A stretch of 21,513 nucleotides of DNA from CAIWXH01 sp964555675 (lineage in GTDB: Bacteria; Chloroflexota; Chloroflexia; Chloroflexales; Chloroflexaceae): the NCBI GenBank assembly GCA_964555675.1, contig CAZKTU010000101.1:1-21513 (forward strand), written 5' to 3'. Positions 6,655 through 13,570 of the stretch are shown here, piece after piece (the first letter of the stretch is position 1; each line of letters starts with the position of its first letter). The notes under the pieces were generated by a model. That model searched no databases and was not told the origin of the DNA. It worked only from the letters and a program-made list of their open reading frames with translations. The position numbers and the translations under genes are program-made.

Positions 6655-7746
6655 TCAGCTCAATTGTAGCGCCGGATCGCCATAAAGTACAAATCCGAGC
6701 AGAGTCTTCACGTCGTCGGCGTCCGGCTGGCCCCGTTGCAGCAGGCGCGCCCGCAGCATGTCGGCCTGGGCCGTCATCAGGGCCGCGCCGCTGCGGGCGC
6801 CCGGCCTCAGCAGGCCGGCGATCAGCTGCTGGGCGAGCAGGTCCGACTCGCTGGGCGGCAGCTCGGGGGCGCCATACGTCAGGCCGTGGGCCGCCACCAC
6901 CGCCGGCGCACCCGCCGCCAGCAGGGCCAGGGCCAGGGTCCGCTCTTCGCCGCGGGCCGCCAGGCGGGCCCCATAGCAGGCCTGGCTGATCACGGCGGCG
7001 CCGCGCAGGTCTGCCCCGCGCAGATCGGCCGCGCTCAGGGCGGGGGTCAGCTCGGTATCGCCGGGGGCCTGGCCGAACCAGCCGTCGGCGTCGCGCACCC
7101 CGTGCAGGTTGCAGTAGATCACGCGGGCGCCGCTCAGCTCTGCGCCCCGGGGCCGCGCGGGCGGGCTCAGCAGCGTTTGCGCATCCGCGGCCCCGGCCTC
7201 TGCCAGCACTTGGGCGCTGACGGGCGCCCAGCGCGCCGCGCTCAGGGCCACCACGCGCGCCGGGGCGCTCGGGCGGGCGGCGTGGGCGGCCGCGACCAGG
7301 CCCAACAGCTGGGCCAGCAGGTCCGGCTCGGCCGGCGTAGCGTCGGGCGTGCGGCCGACGGGCCAGCGGGCCATCAGGTTGCTCTGGTCGGCCAGGCCGT
7401 AGACCAGATCGGTCAGGATCGGGCCGTCGCTGTCGGGCACGGGGTTGGGCAAGTTGCCGAAGGGCACGATCTCAGGCCCGCCGACGATCCAGAGGCTTGT
7501 GATCGGCGTGTCGCGGGCGGCCAGGGCCGCGGCCAGAGCCTCCAGTTGCGGCACCAGGGCTGTTGGGGTCAGTGCGGCGGGGGCGATCCCCAGCTCGGGC
7601 GCGCCCGCCTCGGGATCATAGGCGCGGCTGAGCAGCCCGGCCGCCGTGCGGGCGGCCAGGGCCGCATCGAGGGCGGCCAGGATGGCGGGGGCGGCGGGGC
7701 CGTAAGATGCGGCGAGCCGCCGCCGTGGGGCGAGGGCCAGGTGCAT
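6655..7746 (-). CDS. Caspase-like (clan CD, C25/gingipain-type) cysteine peptidase domain protein
   Basis: 363 residues with no signal peptide or membrane segment, so probably cytoplasmic. The C-terminal half has the clan CD layout: a hydrophobic strand then His (ARVIYCNLHG, H215), a second hydrophobic strand then Cys (AAVISQACYGA, C257), then VVAAHGL, and the end FVLYGDPALQL. The YGDPxL ending is typical of C25 (gingipain-family) domains. The first half contains WIVGGPEIVPFG (86-97) and DSDGPILTDLVYG (105-117), which match the region C25 proteins use before the catalytic part (known family pattern: ...DDxYADL). Gingipains are secreted Arg/Lys-specific proteases; substrates of intracellular relatives are unknown. 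The ATG overlaps the ROK kinase stop codon (TGATG), so translation is coupled to it. Family assignment rests on motif memory; the catalytic pair is visible. Confidence 0.65.
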   Translation of the reverse strand: MHLALAPRRRLAASYGPAAPAILAALDAALAARTAAGLLSRAYDPEAGAPELGIAPAALTPTALVPQLEALAAALAARDTPITSLWIVGGPEIVPFGNLPNPVPDSDGPILTDLVYGLADQSNLMARWPVGRTPDATPAEPDLLAQLLGLVAAAHAARPSAPARVVALSAARWAPVSAQVLAEAGAADAQTLLSPPARPRGAELSGARVIYCNLHGVRDADGWFGQAPGDTELTPALSAADLRGADLRGAAVISQACYGARLAARGEERTLALALLAAGAPAVVAAHGLTYGAPELPPSESDLLAQQLIAGLLRPGARSGAALMTAQADMLRARLLQRGQPDADDVKTLLGFVLYGDPALQLS

Positions 7747-8558
7747 CAGGCTTGCCCGAAGGCGCCAAGGGCCAGGGCCGCCGCGCCCAGCAGGCCGGCC
7801 TGGTCGCCCAGACGGGCCAGCTCGATCGGCACCTCGGCGTAGAGCGGCACCTTGACGTGGGCGTAGGCCACCGCGCGGGCCCGCTCGATCAGCCCCGGGT
7901 TGTTCAGGGCGACGCTGCCGCCCACCAGGATGATCTCGGGGCTGAAGGTGTGNNNNNNNNNNNNNNNNNNNNNNNNNNNNNNNNNNNNNNNNNNNNNNNN
8001 NNNNNNNNNNNNNNNNNNNNNNNNNNNNNNNNNNNNNNNNNNNNNNNNNNNNTGGTCGAGGATCATGAAGCCCAGCTCGGCGCCCGAGCCCATGCGGCCC
8101 TGCACCAGGCGCCCGTCTTCGATCACGCCGCCGCCGATGCCGGTGCTGACCGTCACATAGACCACGTGGCGCAGGCCTATGCCCCCGCCGAAGCGCCACT
8201 CGCCCATGGCGGCCATGTTGGCGTCGTTGCCCAGGGCGACCGGCTTGCCGCTCTGTTCAGCGACCAGCTGGCGCAAGGGGAAGGCCTCCCATCCCGGCAG
8301 GTTGGGGGGCGAGTAGACGATCCCGCTCTCGGGGTCGAGCGGGCCGGGTGCGCCGATGCCGATGCCCAACAGGCGCCCGCCCGCGGGCAGAAAGAGCTCA
8401 ACCTGGGCGCAGAGCGAGAGCATGCGCCCGACGACGGCGAGCGGGCCCTCGTGGACGAGGGTGGGGGTGCGTTCGTGGGCGACAATGCGACCGTCGGCGG
8501 CCACCAGGGCCGCCCGTAGCTGCGTCCCGCCCAGATCTACGGCGATGACATAGTCCAT
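7746..8558 (-). CDS. ROK-family sugar kinase (glucokinase-like), interrupted by an assembly gap
   Basis: ROK kinases phosphorylate sugars such as glucose with ATP in the cytoplasm. Visible motifs are the ATP phosphate-binding DLGGTQ (8-13), IGAPGPLD (68-75), the catalytic ND pair in LGNDAN (109-114) and VSTGIGGGVI (137-146). After the gap comes SPEIILVGGSVA, the usual adenosine-site segment. No DNA-binding N-terminal domain is present, so it is an enzyme and not a ROK repressor. The zinc motif (CxCGxxGC in most ROK proteins) would fall inside the 100-N gap and cannot be seen. Family members are about 310-325 residues, but only 236 are readable here, so the true gap should be nearer 75-85 codons than 33. 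The usual EIGHM is ELGFM here (F164 in place of the zinc-ligand His). The gene is divergent from lexA and first in its transcript. Its TATAAT lies so close to the ATG that the mRNA is probably leaderless. Confidence 0.85.
   Translation of the reverse strand: MDYVIAVDLGGTQLRAALVAADGRIVAHERTPTLVHEGPLAVVGRMLSLCAQVELFLPAGGRLLGIGIGAPGPLDPESGIVYSPPNLPGWEAFPLRQLVAEQSGKPVALGNDANMAAMGEWRFGGGIGLRHVVYVTVSTGIGGGVIEDGRLVQGRMGSGAELGFMILDXXXXXXXXXXXXXXXXXXXXXXXXXXXXXXXXXXHTFSPEIILVGGSVALNNPGLIERARAVAYAHVKVPLYAEVPIELARLGDQAGLLGAAALALGAFGQA
7953..8052. other. Assembly gap of 100 N inside the ROK kinase gene
   Basis: Exactly 100 undetermined bases, a conventional placeholder. The flanks are not duplicates of each other, unlike the second gap, so real sequence is missing. 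From the normal length of ROK proteins I infer roughly 230-260 bp are absent. Confidence 0.9.
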
Positions 8559-8564
8559 AGGGCG

Positions 8565-8570
8565 ATTATA
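8565..8570 (-). promoter_or_regulatory. Probable -10 element of a leaderless ROK kinase promoter
   Basis: Minus-strand TATAAT is followed by CGCCCT and then the ATG of the kinase. Transcription would therefore start at or within a base or two of the start codon. The -35 region 17 bp upstream (TTTTTC) is weak. No Shine-Dalgarno sequence precedes the ATG, which agrees with a leaderless message. Confidence 0.5.
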
Positions 8571-8604
8571 CCACCACGGACTCGCACGAAAAAGCTGAAA
8601 ACCC

Positions 8605-8634
8605 TTGACAGCACAAGTGTTTGCTTGCTATAAT
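8605..8634 (+). promoter_or_regulatory. lexA promoter, TTGACA-18-TATAAT
   Basis: Perfect -35 (8605-8610) and -10 (8629-8634) hexamers are separated by 18 bp. The expected start is near 8641, leaving a leader of about 130 nt before the lexA ATG. Possible LexA boxes lie in the spacer and at the start site. Confidence 0.85.
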
Positions 8635-8652
8635 CATCCCTACAAACGTTCT
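8610..8652 (+). promoter_or_regulatory. Two candidate LexA (SOS) boxes
   Basis: Box 1 (8610-8623, AGCACAAGTGTTTG) lies in the promoter spacer. Box 2 (8639-8652, CCTACAAACGTTCT) covers the predicted start site. Each matches 6 of 8 defined bases of GAAC-N4-GTTC, the LexA operator known from Firmicutes and Actinobacteria. The two share ACAARYGTTY. Their positions are ideal for autorepression by LexA, but the sequence match is imperfect and the operator used by this lineage is not known to me. Confidence 0.4.
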
Positions 8653-8772
8653 ACCGCGCGGGGCCGCTCACGTTGCGGGGCCATGGTCCCTCGCTGTGTG
8701 TCCCTGATGGGTCAGGAACATGCTCGCCGTTGGCCCCTGCCTGGGCTGCGGCCTGATGAAAGGACAGGGCCT

Positions 8773-9438
8773 ATGCGATCTGCCGACGGACTATCCCCGC
8801 GCCAGGAGAAGATCCTGGGCTACATCCAGGAGTTCTTGCACAAGAACGGCTACCCGCCCGCCATCCGCGACATCCAGAACGATCTGAGCATCAGCTCGAC
8901 TTCTGTGGTAGCCTACAACCTGAAGGCCCTGCAAGAGAAGGGCAAGATCGCCCGCGACGGCAAGGTTTCGCGCGGCATCACCATCCCGAACGGCGCGAGC
9001 CCCGCCCTCGTGCTGCCCCCCGTTGGCGGCGGCTACATGGTGCCGCTGCTGGGCGTGATCACCGCCGGCTCGCCCCTGCCCGACCCTGAGGATGTCAGCG
9101 CCGACGACGCCGAGAAGATCGAGGTGCCCGCCGAGTTCGCCTCGGCCGACAAGCTGCGCGACGTCTTCGCCCTGAAGGTGCGCGGCCACTCGATGATCGA
9201 CGCCCTGATCGACGACGGCGACATCGTGCTGCTGCGCTTCCAGCCCAACGCCGAGAACGGCCAGATGGTGGCGGCCCGCCTGATCGACGAGAACGCGGTC
9301 ACCCTCAAGCGCTTCTACCACGAGGGTTCGCGCATTCGCCTCCAGCCGGCCAACGTCACCATGGAGCCGATCTTCTCGACCCCCGACAATGTCAAGATCG
9401 AGGGCCGCGTCGTCGGCGTGATGCGCACCATGGTCTAG
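8773..9438 (+). CDS. lexA: LexA repressor (SOS response)
   Basis: 221 residues, slightly longer than typical (about 200-210). The N-terminal winged helix (about 5-70) starts LSPRQEKILGYIQEF and has the recognition region PPAIRDIQNDLSISSTSVV. The C-terminal S24 self-cleavage domain shows the cleavage site Ala98-Gly99 (VITAGSPLP), nucleophile S140 (RGHSMIDALI) and base K179 (AVTLKRFY). It represses DNA-damage genes until RecA filaments trigger self-cleavage. I chose the ATG at 8773 because it matches the family N-terminus and has AAGGA/AGGG upstream; the frame stays open back to 8605, which is within the promoter, so that longer form is excluded. It stands alone on the plus strand between two minus-strand runs and ends at a terminator shared in position with convergent cysI. 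Confidence 0.96.
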   Translation: MRSADGLSPRQEKILGYIQEFLHKNGYPPAIRDIQNDLSISSTSVVAYNLKALQEKGKIARDGKVSRGITIPNGASPALVLPPVGGGYMVPLLGVITAGSPLPDPEDVSADDAEKIEVPAEFASADKLRDVFALKVRGHSMIDALIDDGDIVLLRFQPNAENGQMVAARLIDENAVTLKRFYHEGSRIRLQPANVTMEPIFSTPDNVKIEGRVVGVMRTMV

Positions 9439-9481
9439 GGTTGGGGGCTGGCGCCCGCAGCGCATCCCACCCTCAACCCCC

Positions 9482-9510
9482 AGCCCCCTCTTTCTAACGA
9501 AGAGGGGGCT
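9482..9510 (+). terminator. Hairpin terminator between lexA and cysI
   Basis: A perfect 11-bp stem (AGCCCCCTCTT at 9482-9492 and its complement at 9500-9510) with a 7-nt loop is followed by TTTGTGCTTT on the plus strand. It terminates lexA and separates it from convergent cysI, whose stop codon lies 18 bp away. There is no T-run in the opposite direction, so it is better suited to lexA than to cysI. Confidence 0.8.
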
Positions 9511-9527
9511 TTGTGCTTTGTGGCCCG

Positions 9528-11240
9528 CTAACGCTCGGCGTGCCAGCCCTGCCCCAGCCCGGCCCGGGTCGCCCAGTCGCCGAAGGCCTCGCCCGCGGCC
9601 CGCTCGGCGCGCCAGCGCTCGAGCAGATCGCCCAGCACCCCCGGCAGCTCGGTCGCGCGCACCCCGGCCTGATACAGGCGGGCCAGCCGCGTGCCCCCCG
9701 GGCTGCCGCCCACATAGACGTTGTAGAGCGCCAGGCTGCGACCGATGATCCCGATCTCCGCCGCCGGCGGGCGCGAGCAGCTATTCGGGCAGCCGCTCAG
9801 CCTGATGTTCACCCGCTCGCCCCCCAGCCCGCGCTCCTCCAGCTGCCCCAGCAGCGTCGGCAGATAGCGCTCGGCCTCGGCCACCGCCAGCCCGCAGGTG
9901 GGCATGGCCGGGCAGGCCAGGGCGTGCCGGCGCAGCGTCGTCAGCCCCGCCTCGCCCTCGCGCGTCGCGAGGCCGTACTCGCCGATCAGGGCCTCGACCC
10001 GCGGGCGGTCGGCCGGCGCGATGCGGGCCAGCACGATATTCTGCTGCGGGGTCAGGCGCACCTCGGCGCCCGTCAGCGCCACGATCGCCCGTAGGCCCGC
10101 CCGCACCCGCTGCGCCCCCTCGTCCTTGACCCGCCCGCTCGCCACCCAGACGCCCACCAGCCAGTTGCCGTCGGCCTGCTCGTGCCAGCCCAGGTGGTCG
10201 TGGGCCGCCGCCGGCCCAACCTCGGCCGGGGCCTCCAGCGCCCAGCCCAGGCGGCGCGCCAGCTCTTCGCGGAACCAGGCCACCCCGCGATCCTCGAGCA
10301 CATACTTCAGGCGGGCGTGCTTGCGGTTGGTGCGGTCGCCCTCGTCGCGGTAGATCGCACTGGCCGTCTCGACCACCTTCAGGGCCTGCTCGGGCGGCAA
10401 GAAGCCGACCTTGTCGCCCAGGCGCGGGAAGGTCTCGGCCTTGCCGTGGGTGCTGCCCAGGCCCCCGCCGGCCAGCAGGTTGAAGCCCCGCAGGGCCGCG
10501 CCGTCGACCACCGCCTCGAGGGCAAGGTCGTGGGTGAAGAGGTCGACGCAGTTGTCGTGGGGCAGCCCGATCGCCATCTTGTGCTTGCGCGGCATGTAGG
10601 TCGGGCCGTAGAACGACTCCTCGCGGCTCGGCGCGACCTTGACCTTCTTGCCGTCGGCCAGCACCTTCTCGCCGTCCAGCCAGAGCTCGTAGTAGGCCGT
10701 GCTCTCGGGGATGAAGCGGTTGTTGATCTGCTCCGCCACCTCCAGCAGGCTGTAGTTGTGGCCGGGCAGCAGGTCGGCCACCGGGCAGGTCACCACATTG
10801 CGGGCCACGTCGCCGCAGGCGGCATAGGTAGTGACCAGCCGCTCGTTGAGCGCCTTGATCAGCGGCTTGAGGTTGGCCTTGCCGACCCCGTGGAACTGTA
10901 GGGCCTGGCGCGTCGTGATGCGCAGGGTGCCGTTGGCGTAGCTGCCGGCCAGCTCGTCGGCCAGCAGATACTGCTCGGCGGTCATACGCCCGCCGGGCGC
11001 CCGCGTGCGCACCATGAACTGCCAGGCCCGGCCCTGGCCGGCCTTCTTGAGGGCCTGGCGCTGGTCGCGGTCGTCCTGCTGGTAGCTGCCGTGGGACTTC
11101 AGCAGCACCTCGGCCTCGTCGCTCAGGCTGGGCCTGCTGAGATCGGGCACCTCCTCGAGCAGCACGCCCCCAAAGCCGGGGTTGGCTAGCTTGATCTCCT
11201 CGACGTGGGACACGGGCTTCGTGGGGTCGGTGATGCTCAT
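9528..11240 (-). CDS. cysI: Assimilatory sulfite reductase hemoprotein (CysI/Sir type)
   Basis: 570 residues, the same length as E. coli CysI. It reduces sulfite to sulfide with six electrons at a coupled siroheme/[4Fe-4S] centre. The four cluster ligands are visible as ACPAMPTCGLAVAEAERYLP (442-461; C443, C449) and LSGCPNSCSRP (481-491; C484, C488). Other signatures are YQQDDRDQR (53-61), TLRITTRQALQFHGV (105-119) and YMPRKHKMAIGLPHDNCVD (215-233). The start at 11238-11240 is preferred because GGAG lies 6 bases upstream; an ATG four codons earlier lacks a binding site. It is last in the cys operon, 15 bp after cysC. No flavoprotein subunit (cysJ) or dedicated ferredoxin is present in the window, so the electron donor cannot be told from the sequence. 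Siroheme-synthesis genes sit upstream of the same operon. Nitrite reductase of the same superfamily is less likely given the context. Confidence 0.93.
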   Translation of the reverse strand: MSITDPTKPVSHVEEIKLANPGFGGVLLEEVPDLSRPSLSDEAEVLLKSHGSYQQDDRDQRQALKKAGQGRAWQFMVRTRAPGGRMTAEQYLLADELAGSYANGTLRITTRQALQFHGVGKANLKPLIKALNERLVTTYAACGDVARNVVTCPVADLLPGHNYSLLEVAEQINNRFIPESTAYYELWLDGEKVLADGKKVKVAPSREESFYGPTYMPRKHKMAIGLPHDNCVDLFTHDLALEAVVDGAALRGFNLLAGGGLGSTHGKAETFPRLGDKVGFLPPEQALKVVETASAIYRDEGDRTNRKHARLKYVLEDRGVAWFREELARRLGWALEAPAEVGPAAAHDHLGWHEQADGNWLVGVWVASGRVKDEGAQRVRAGLRAIVALTGAEVRLTPQQNIVLARIAPADRPRVEALIGEYGLATREGEAGLTTLRRHALACPAMPTCGLAVAEAERYLPTLLGQLEERGLGGERVNIRLSGCPNSCSRPPAAEIGIIGRSLALYNVYVGGSPGGTRLARLYQAGVRATELPGVLGDLLERWRAERAAGEAFGDWATRAGLGQGWHAER

Positions 11241-11255
11241 GCGCGGCTCCATAAT

Positions 11256-11804
11256 CTAGACGGTTCGCTCGGCGACCGGCTCGAGATAGCCGAGGGTCTC
11301 GAGGGCAGCGAGGATGCGCGCCGCGCTGGCCTCGGGCGACTCCGCGCCGCTGTTGATCGTCACCTCGGGGTTCAGCGGCGCCTCGTAGGGGTCGCTCACC
11401 CCGGTGAACTGGGCGATCTCGCCCGCCAGGGCCTTCTTGTAGAGGCCCTTGGTGTCGCGGGCGATCGCGGTCTCGAGACTCACGTCGACGAACACCTCGA
11501 CGAAGCGCCCGATCCGCGCCCGCACCTCGTCGCGCACCTCGCGGAAGGGCGAGATCGCCGCGGCGATCGCCACCACATCGTTGCGGGTCAGCACCTCGCA
11601 GACCCAGCCGATGCGCCTGATGTTGGTGTCGCGGTCCTCGCGCGAGAAGCCTAGACCCTTCGAGAGGTGGGTGCGCACGACGTCGCCGTCGAGGATCTCG
11701 ACCTTGCGCCCGCGGGCCCGCAGCTCGCTCTCGAGCAGGTTGGCCAGGGTGCTCTTGCCCGCCCCCGAGAGGCCCGTGAACCAGATCGTGAAGCCGGTGG
11801 TCAT
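11256..11804 (-). CDS. cysC: Adenylylsulfate (APS) kinase
   Basis: 182 residues. It phosphorylates APS to PAPS using ATP. Motifs are P-loop GLSGAGKS (11-18), LDGDVVR (38-44), GFSREDRDTNIRRIG (52-66), ISPFREVRDEVR (84-95), KGLYKKALAGEI (119-130) and FTGVSDPYEAPLNPE (133-147). All family landmarks are intact. It lies between the transporter permease and cysI in the sulfate operon; the upstream ribosome binding site is weak (AAGGA 12 bases from the ATG). The neighbouring CysH has [4Fe-4S]-type APS reductase cysteines, so PAPS made here may serve reduction, sulfation, or both. Confidence 0.95.
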   Translation of the reverse strand: MTTGFTIWFTGLSGAGKSTLANLLESELRARGRKVEILDGDVVRTHLSKGLGFSREDRDTNIRRIGWVCEVLTRNDVVAIAAAISPFREVRDEVRARIGRFVEVFVDVSLETAIARDTKGLYKKALAGEIAQFTGVSDPYEAPLNPEVTINSGAESPEASAARILAALETLGYLEPVAERTV

Positions 11805-11835
11805 AGTGGGCTGTGTCCTTCTGTGATGGCCGAGG

Positions 11836-12648
11836 TTACCCGGCGAGGCCCCAGCGCTCGCGGACGCGGCGCTCGAAAGGAGCGAAAATAATCTGGTCGA
11901 TGCTGACCCCGACGATGACGATCAGCAGCATCACCGCCATCACCTGGGCGGCGTCGTTCAGGTCGCGCCCGGTCTGCAGCAGGTTGCCCAGGCTGAGGGT
12001 GAAGTAGAGCAGCTCGCCCGCCATCAGCGAGCGCCAGGCGAACGACCAGCCCTGCTTGAGCCCGCTGAGGATGGCCGGCAGGGCCGCCGGCAGCACCACC
12101 TGGGTGTAGAGCGCCGGCCCGCGCGCCCCCAGGTTGCGGGCCGCCTTCAGGTAGAGCGGCGGCGTGTTCTTCACGCCCGCCTCGACCCCCAGGATGATCG
12201 AGAAGAGCGCCCCGAGCACCACCACGAAGATGATCGCCCGCTCGCTCAGCCCGAACCAGAGGATGGCCAGGGGTAGCCAGCAGACGCTCGGCAGGGCCTG
12301 CAGGCCCAGCACCAGCGAGCCGAGGGTCTCGTCCAGGACCTTGATCCGCCCGATCAGCAGTCCCAGGGTCAGCCCCAGGGCCAGCGAGATGCTGTAGCCG
12401 ATCGCCAGGCGCTGCAGGCTGACCAGGGCGCCCGTGATGAAGGTCCCCTTCTGCAGGCCTTTGAGCAGGGTCTCCAGCACCGTGAGCGGGCCGGGGAAGA
12501 GGTAGGGCGGCCAGATCCCCGCGCGGGCCACGCCCTCCCACAGGGCCAGCAGGGCTAGGTAGAAAACCGCCCGGCGCACCCAGGGCATGATCGCCTCGCG
12601 TCCGGCGCTCGTCGTGCGCGGTCGGCTCTGCAGCGCCTCAGTGGCCAT
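11836..12648 (-). CDS. ABC transporter permease, NitT/TauT (SsuC-like) family
   Basis: 270 residues with about six membrane helices, the usual size for SsuC/TauC. The first helix is near 26-45. The ATPase-coupling EAA loop is EAGVKNTPPLYLKAARNLGA (156-175), followed by LPAALPAILSGLKQG. The final segment, SIDQIIFAPFERRVRERWG, is characteristic of this permease family. A strong GGGAGG site precedes the ATG. It overlaps the ATPase gene by 11 bp, so the pair is translationally coupled. Homologs import sulfonates, taurine, nitrate, cyanate or thiamine precursors. The context inside a sulfate-activation operon points to a sulfur oxyanion or organosulfonate, but the exact substrate cannot be read from the permease. 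Confidence 0.9.
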   Translation of the reverse strand: MATEALQSRPRTTSAGREAIMPWVRRAVFYLALLALWEGVARAGIWPPYLFPGPLTVLETLLKGLQKGTFITGALVSLQRLAIGYSISLALGLTLGLLIGRIKVLDETLGSLVLGLQALPSVCWLPLAILWFGLSERAIIFVVVLGALFSIILGVEAGVKNTPPLYLKAARNLGARGPALYTQVVLPAALPAILSGLKQGWSFAWRSLMAGELLYFTLSLGNLLQTGRDLNDAAQVMAVMLLIVIVGVSIDQIIFAPFERRVRERWGLAG

Positions 12649-13486
12649 GCTGACCTCCCTCGGCGCCCGCCGCGTGCAGCACCGCCAGGATCTCGGCGGC
12701 CTGATCGACCAGGGCGTGGTCCTCCAGCCGCCGCGGCCGCGGCAGGCGGATGGTAAACTCGCGCACGATCCGCCCCGGCCGGGGCGAGAAGACCAGCACC
12801 CGGTCGCCCAGGGCCACGGCCTCGCGCACGTTGTGGGTCACGAACAGAATCGTCTTGCCCGTCGCCGCCCAGATCGTCTCCAGCTCGGCCTGCAGCCGGT
12901 CGCGGGTCAGGGCGTCGAGGGCCCCGAAGGGCTCGTCCATCAGCAGCACCGCCGGGTCGATCGCCAGGGCCCGCGCCAGGGCCACCCGCTGGCGCATGCC
13001 GCCCGAGAGCTGGTGGACATAACTGCGCTCGAAGCCGCCCAGGTTCACCAGCTCGATAAAGCGGCGGGCCGTGGCGCTGCGCTCCTCGGCCCCGACGCCG
13101 GCCTGTCGCAGGCCGAACTCGACGTTGCGCTGCACGTCGAGCCAGGGGAAGAGGGCGGCCTCCTGGAACAGCAGCACGCGGTCGGTGCCGGTGCCGCGCA
13201 CCACGCTCTCGCCCGCCCAGATCGTGCCGGCGCTGGCCGGCTCGAGCCCGGCCACAATGCTGAGCAGGGTCGACTTGCCGCACCCCGAGGGGCCCAGCAA
13301 GCAGACGAACTCGCCGCCCCGCACCTCCAGGTCGACCGGCTTGAGGGCCTCGACACTGCGCCCGCGCGACACAAAGGTCTTGCTGACGCCCGAGATGCGC
13401 AGCGGGATGCCGCCGGGCTGTGGCTGGGTCGCCGTCGTCGCTCCCGCCCGCGTCGGGTGTACCTCACCAATGATGCGCTCGGTCAT
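12638..13486 (-). CDS. ABC transporter ATP-binding protein, NitT/TauT (SsuB-like) family
   Basis: 282 residues. Complete nucleotide-binding motifs are present: Walker A GPSGCGKS (65-72), Q-loop LLFQEAALFPWL (105-116), signature LSGGMRQR (160-167), Walker B LLMDEPFGALDALTR (181-195) and switch H218 in VTHNVREA. The LFPWLDVxxNVxFGL and HNVREAVALGDRVLVFSPRPG segments are typical of the SsuB/TauB/NrtD group. There is an N-terminal extension of about 28 residues of low complexity. The ATG is preceded by AAGGAG at ideal spacing. It powers the adjoining permease and works with the lipoprotein encoded just upstream. Confidence 0.93.
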   Translation of the reverse strand: MTERIIGEVHPTRAGATTATQPQPGGIPLRISGVSKTFVSRGRSVEALKPVDLEVRGGEFVCLLGPSGCGKSTLLSIVAGLEPASAGTIWAGESVVRGTGTDRVLLFQEAALFPWLDVQRNVEFGLRQAGVGAEERSATARRFIELVNLGGFERSYVHQLSGGMRQRVALARALAIDPAVLLMDEPFGALDALTRDRLQAELETIWAATGKTILFVTHNVREAVALGDRVLVFSPRPGRIVREFTIRLPRPRRLEDHALVDQAAEILAVLHAAGAEGGQHGH

Positions 13487-13570
13487 CGGTGCTCCTTGGC
13501 GCTGCTGTGAGAACAGGCTTCACAGAATACGCAGATTATGCGCTTTCTGCGCGCCCGAGTCGAGAGGCCG

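Noticed and set aside
7953..8052. A second duplicated-overlap artefact at the first gap
   Set aside because: The flanking sequences do not repeat each other, and ROK-length arguments show that sequence really is missing.
9528..11240. Assignment as ferredoxin-nitrite reductase
   Set aside because: Length, the YQQDDRD and CPNSC regions and the sat/cysH/cysC operon context fit sulfite reductase better.
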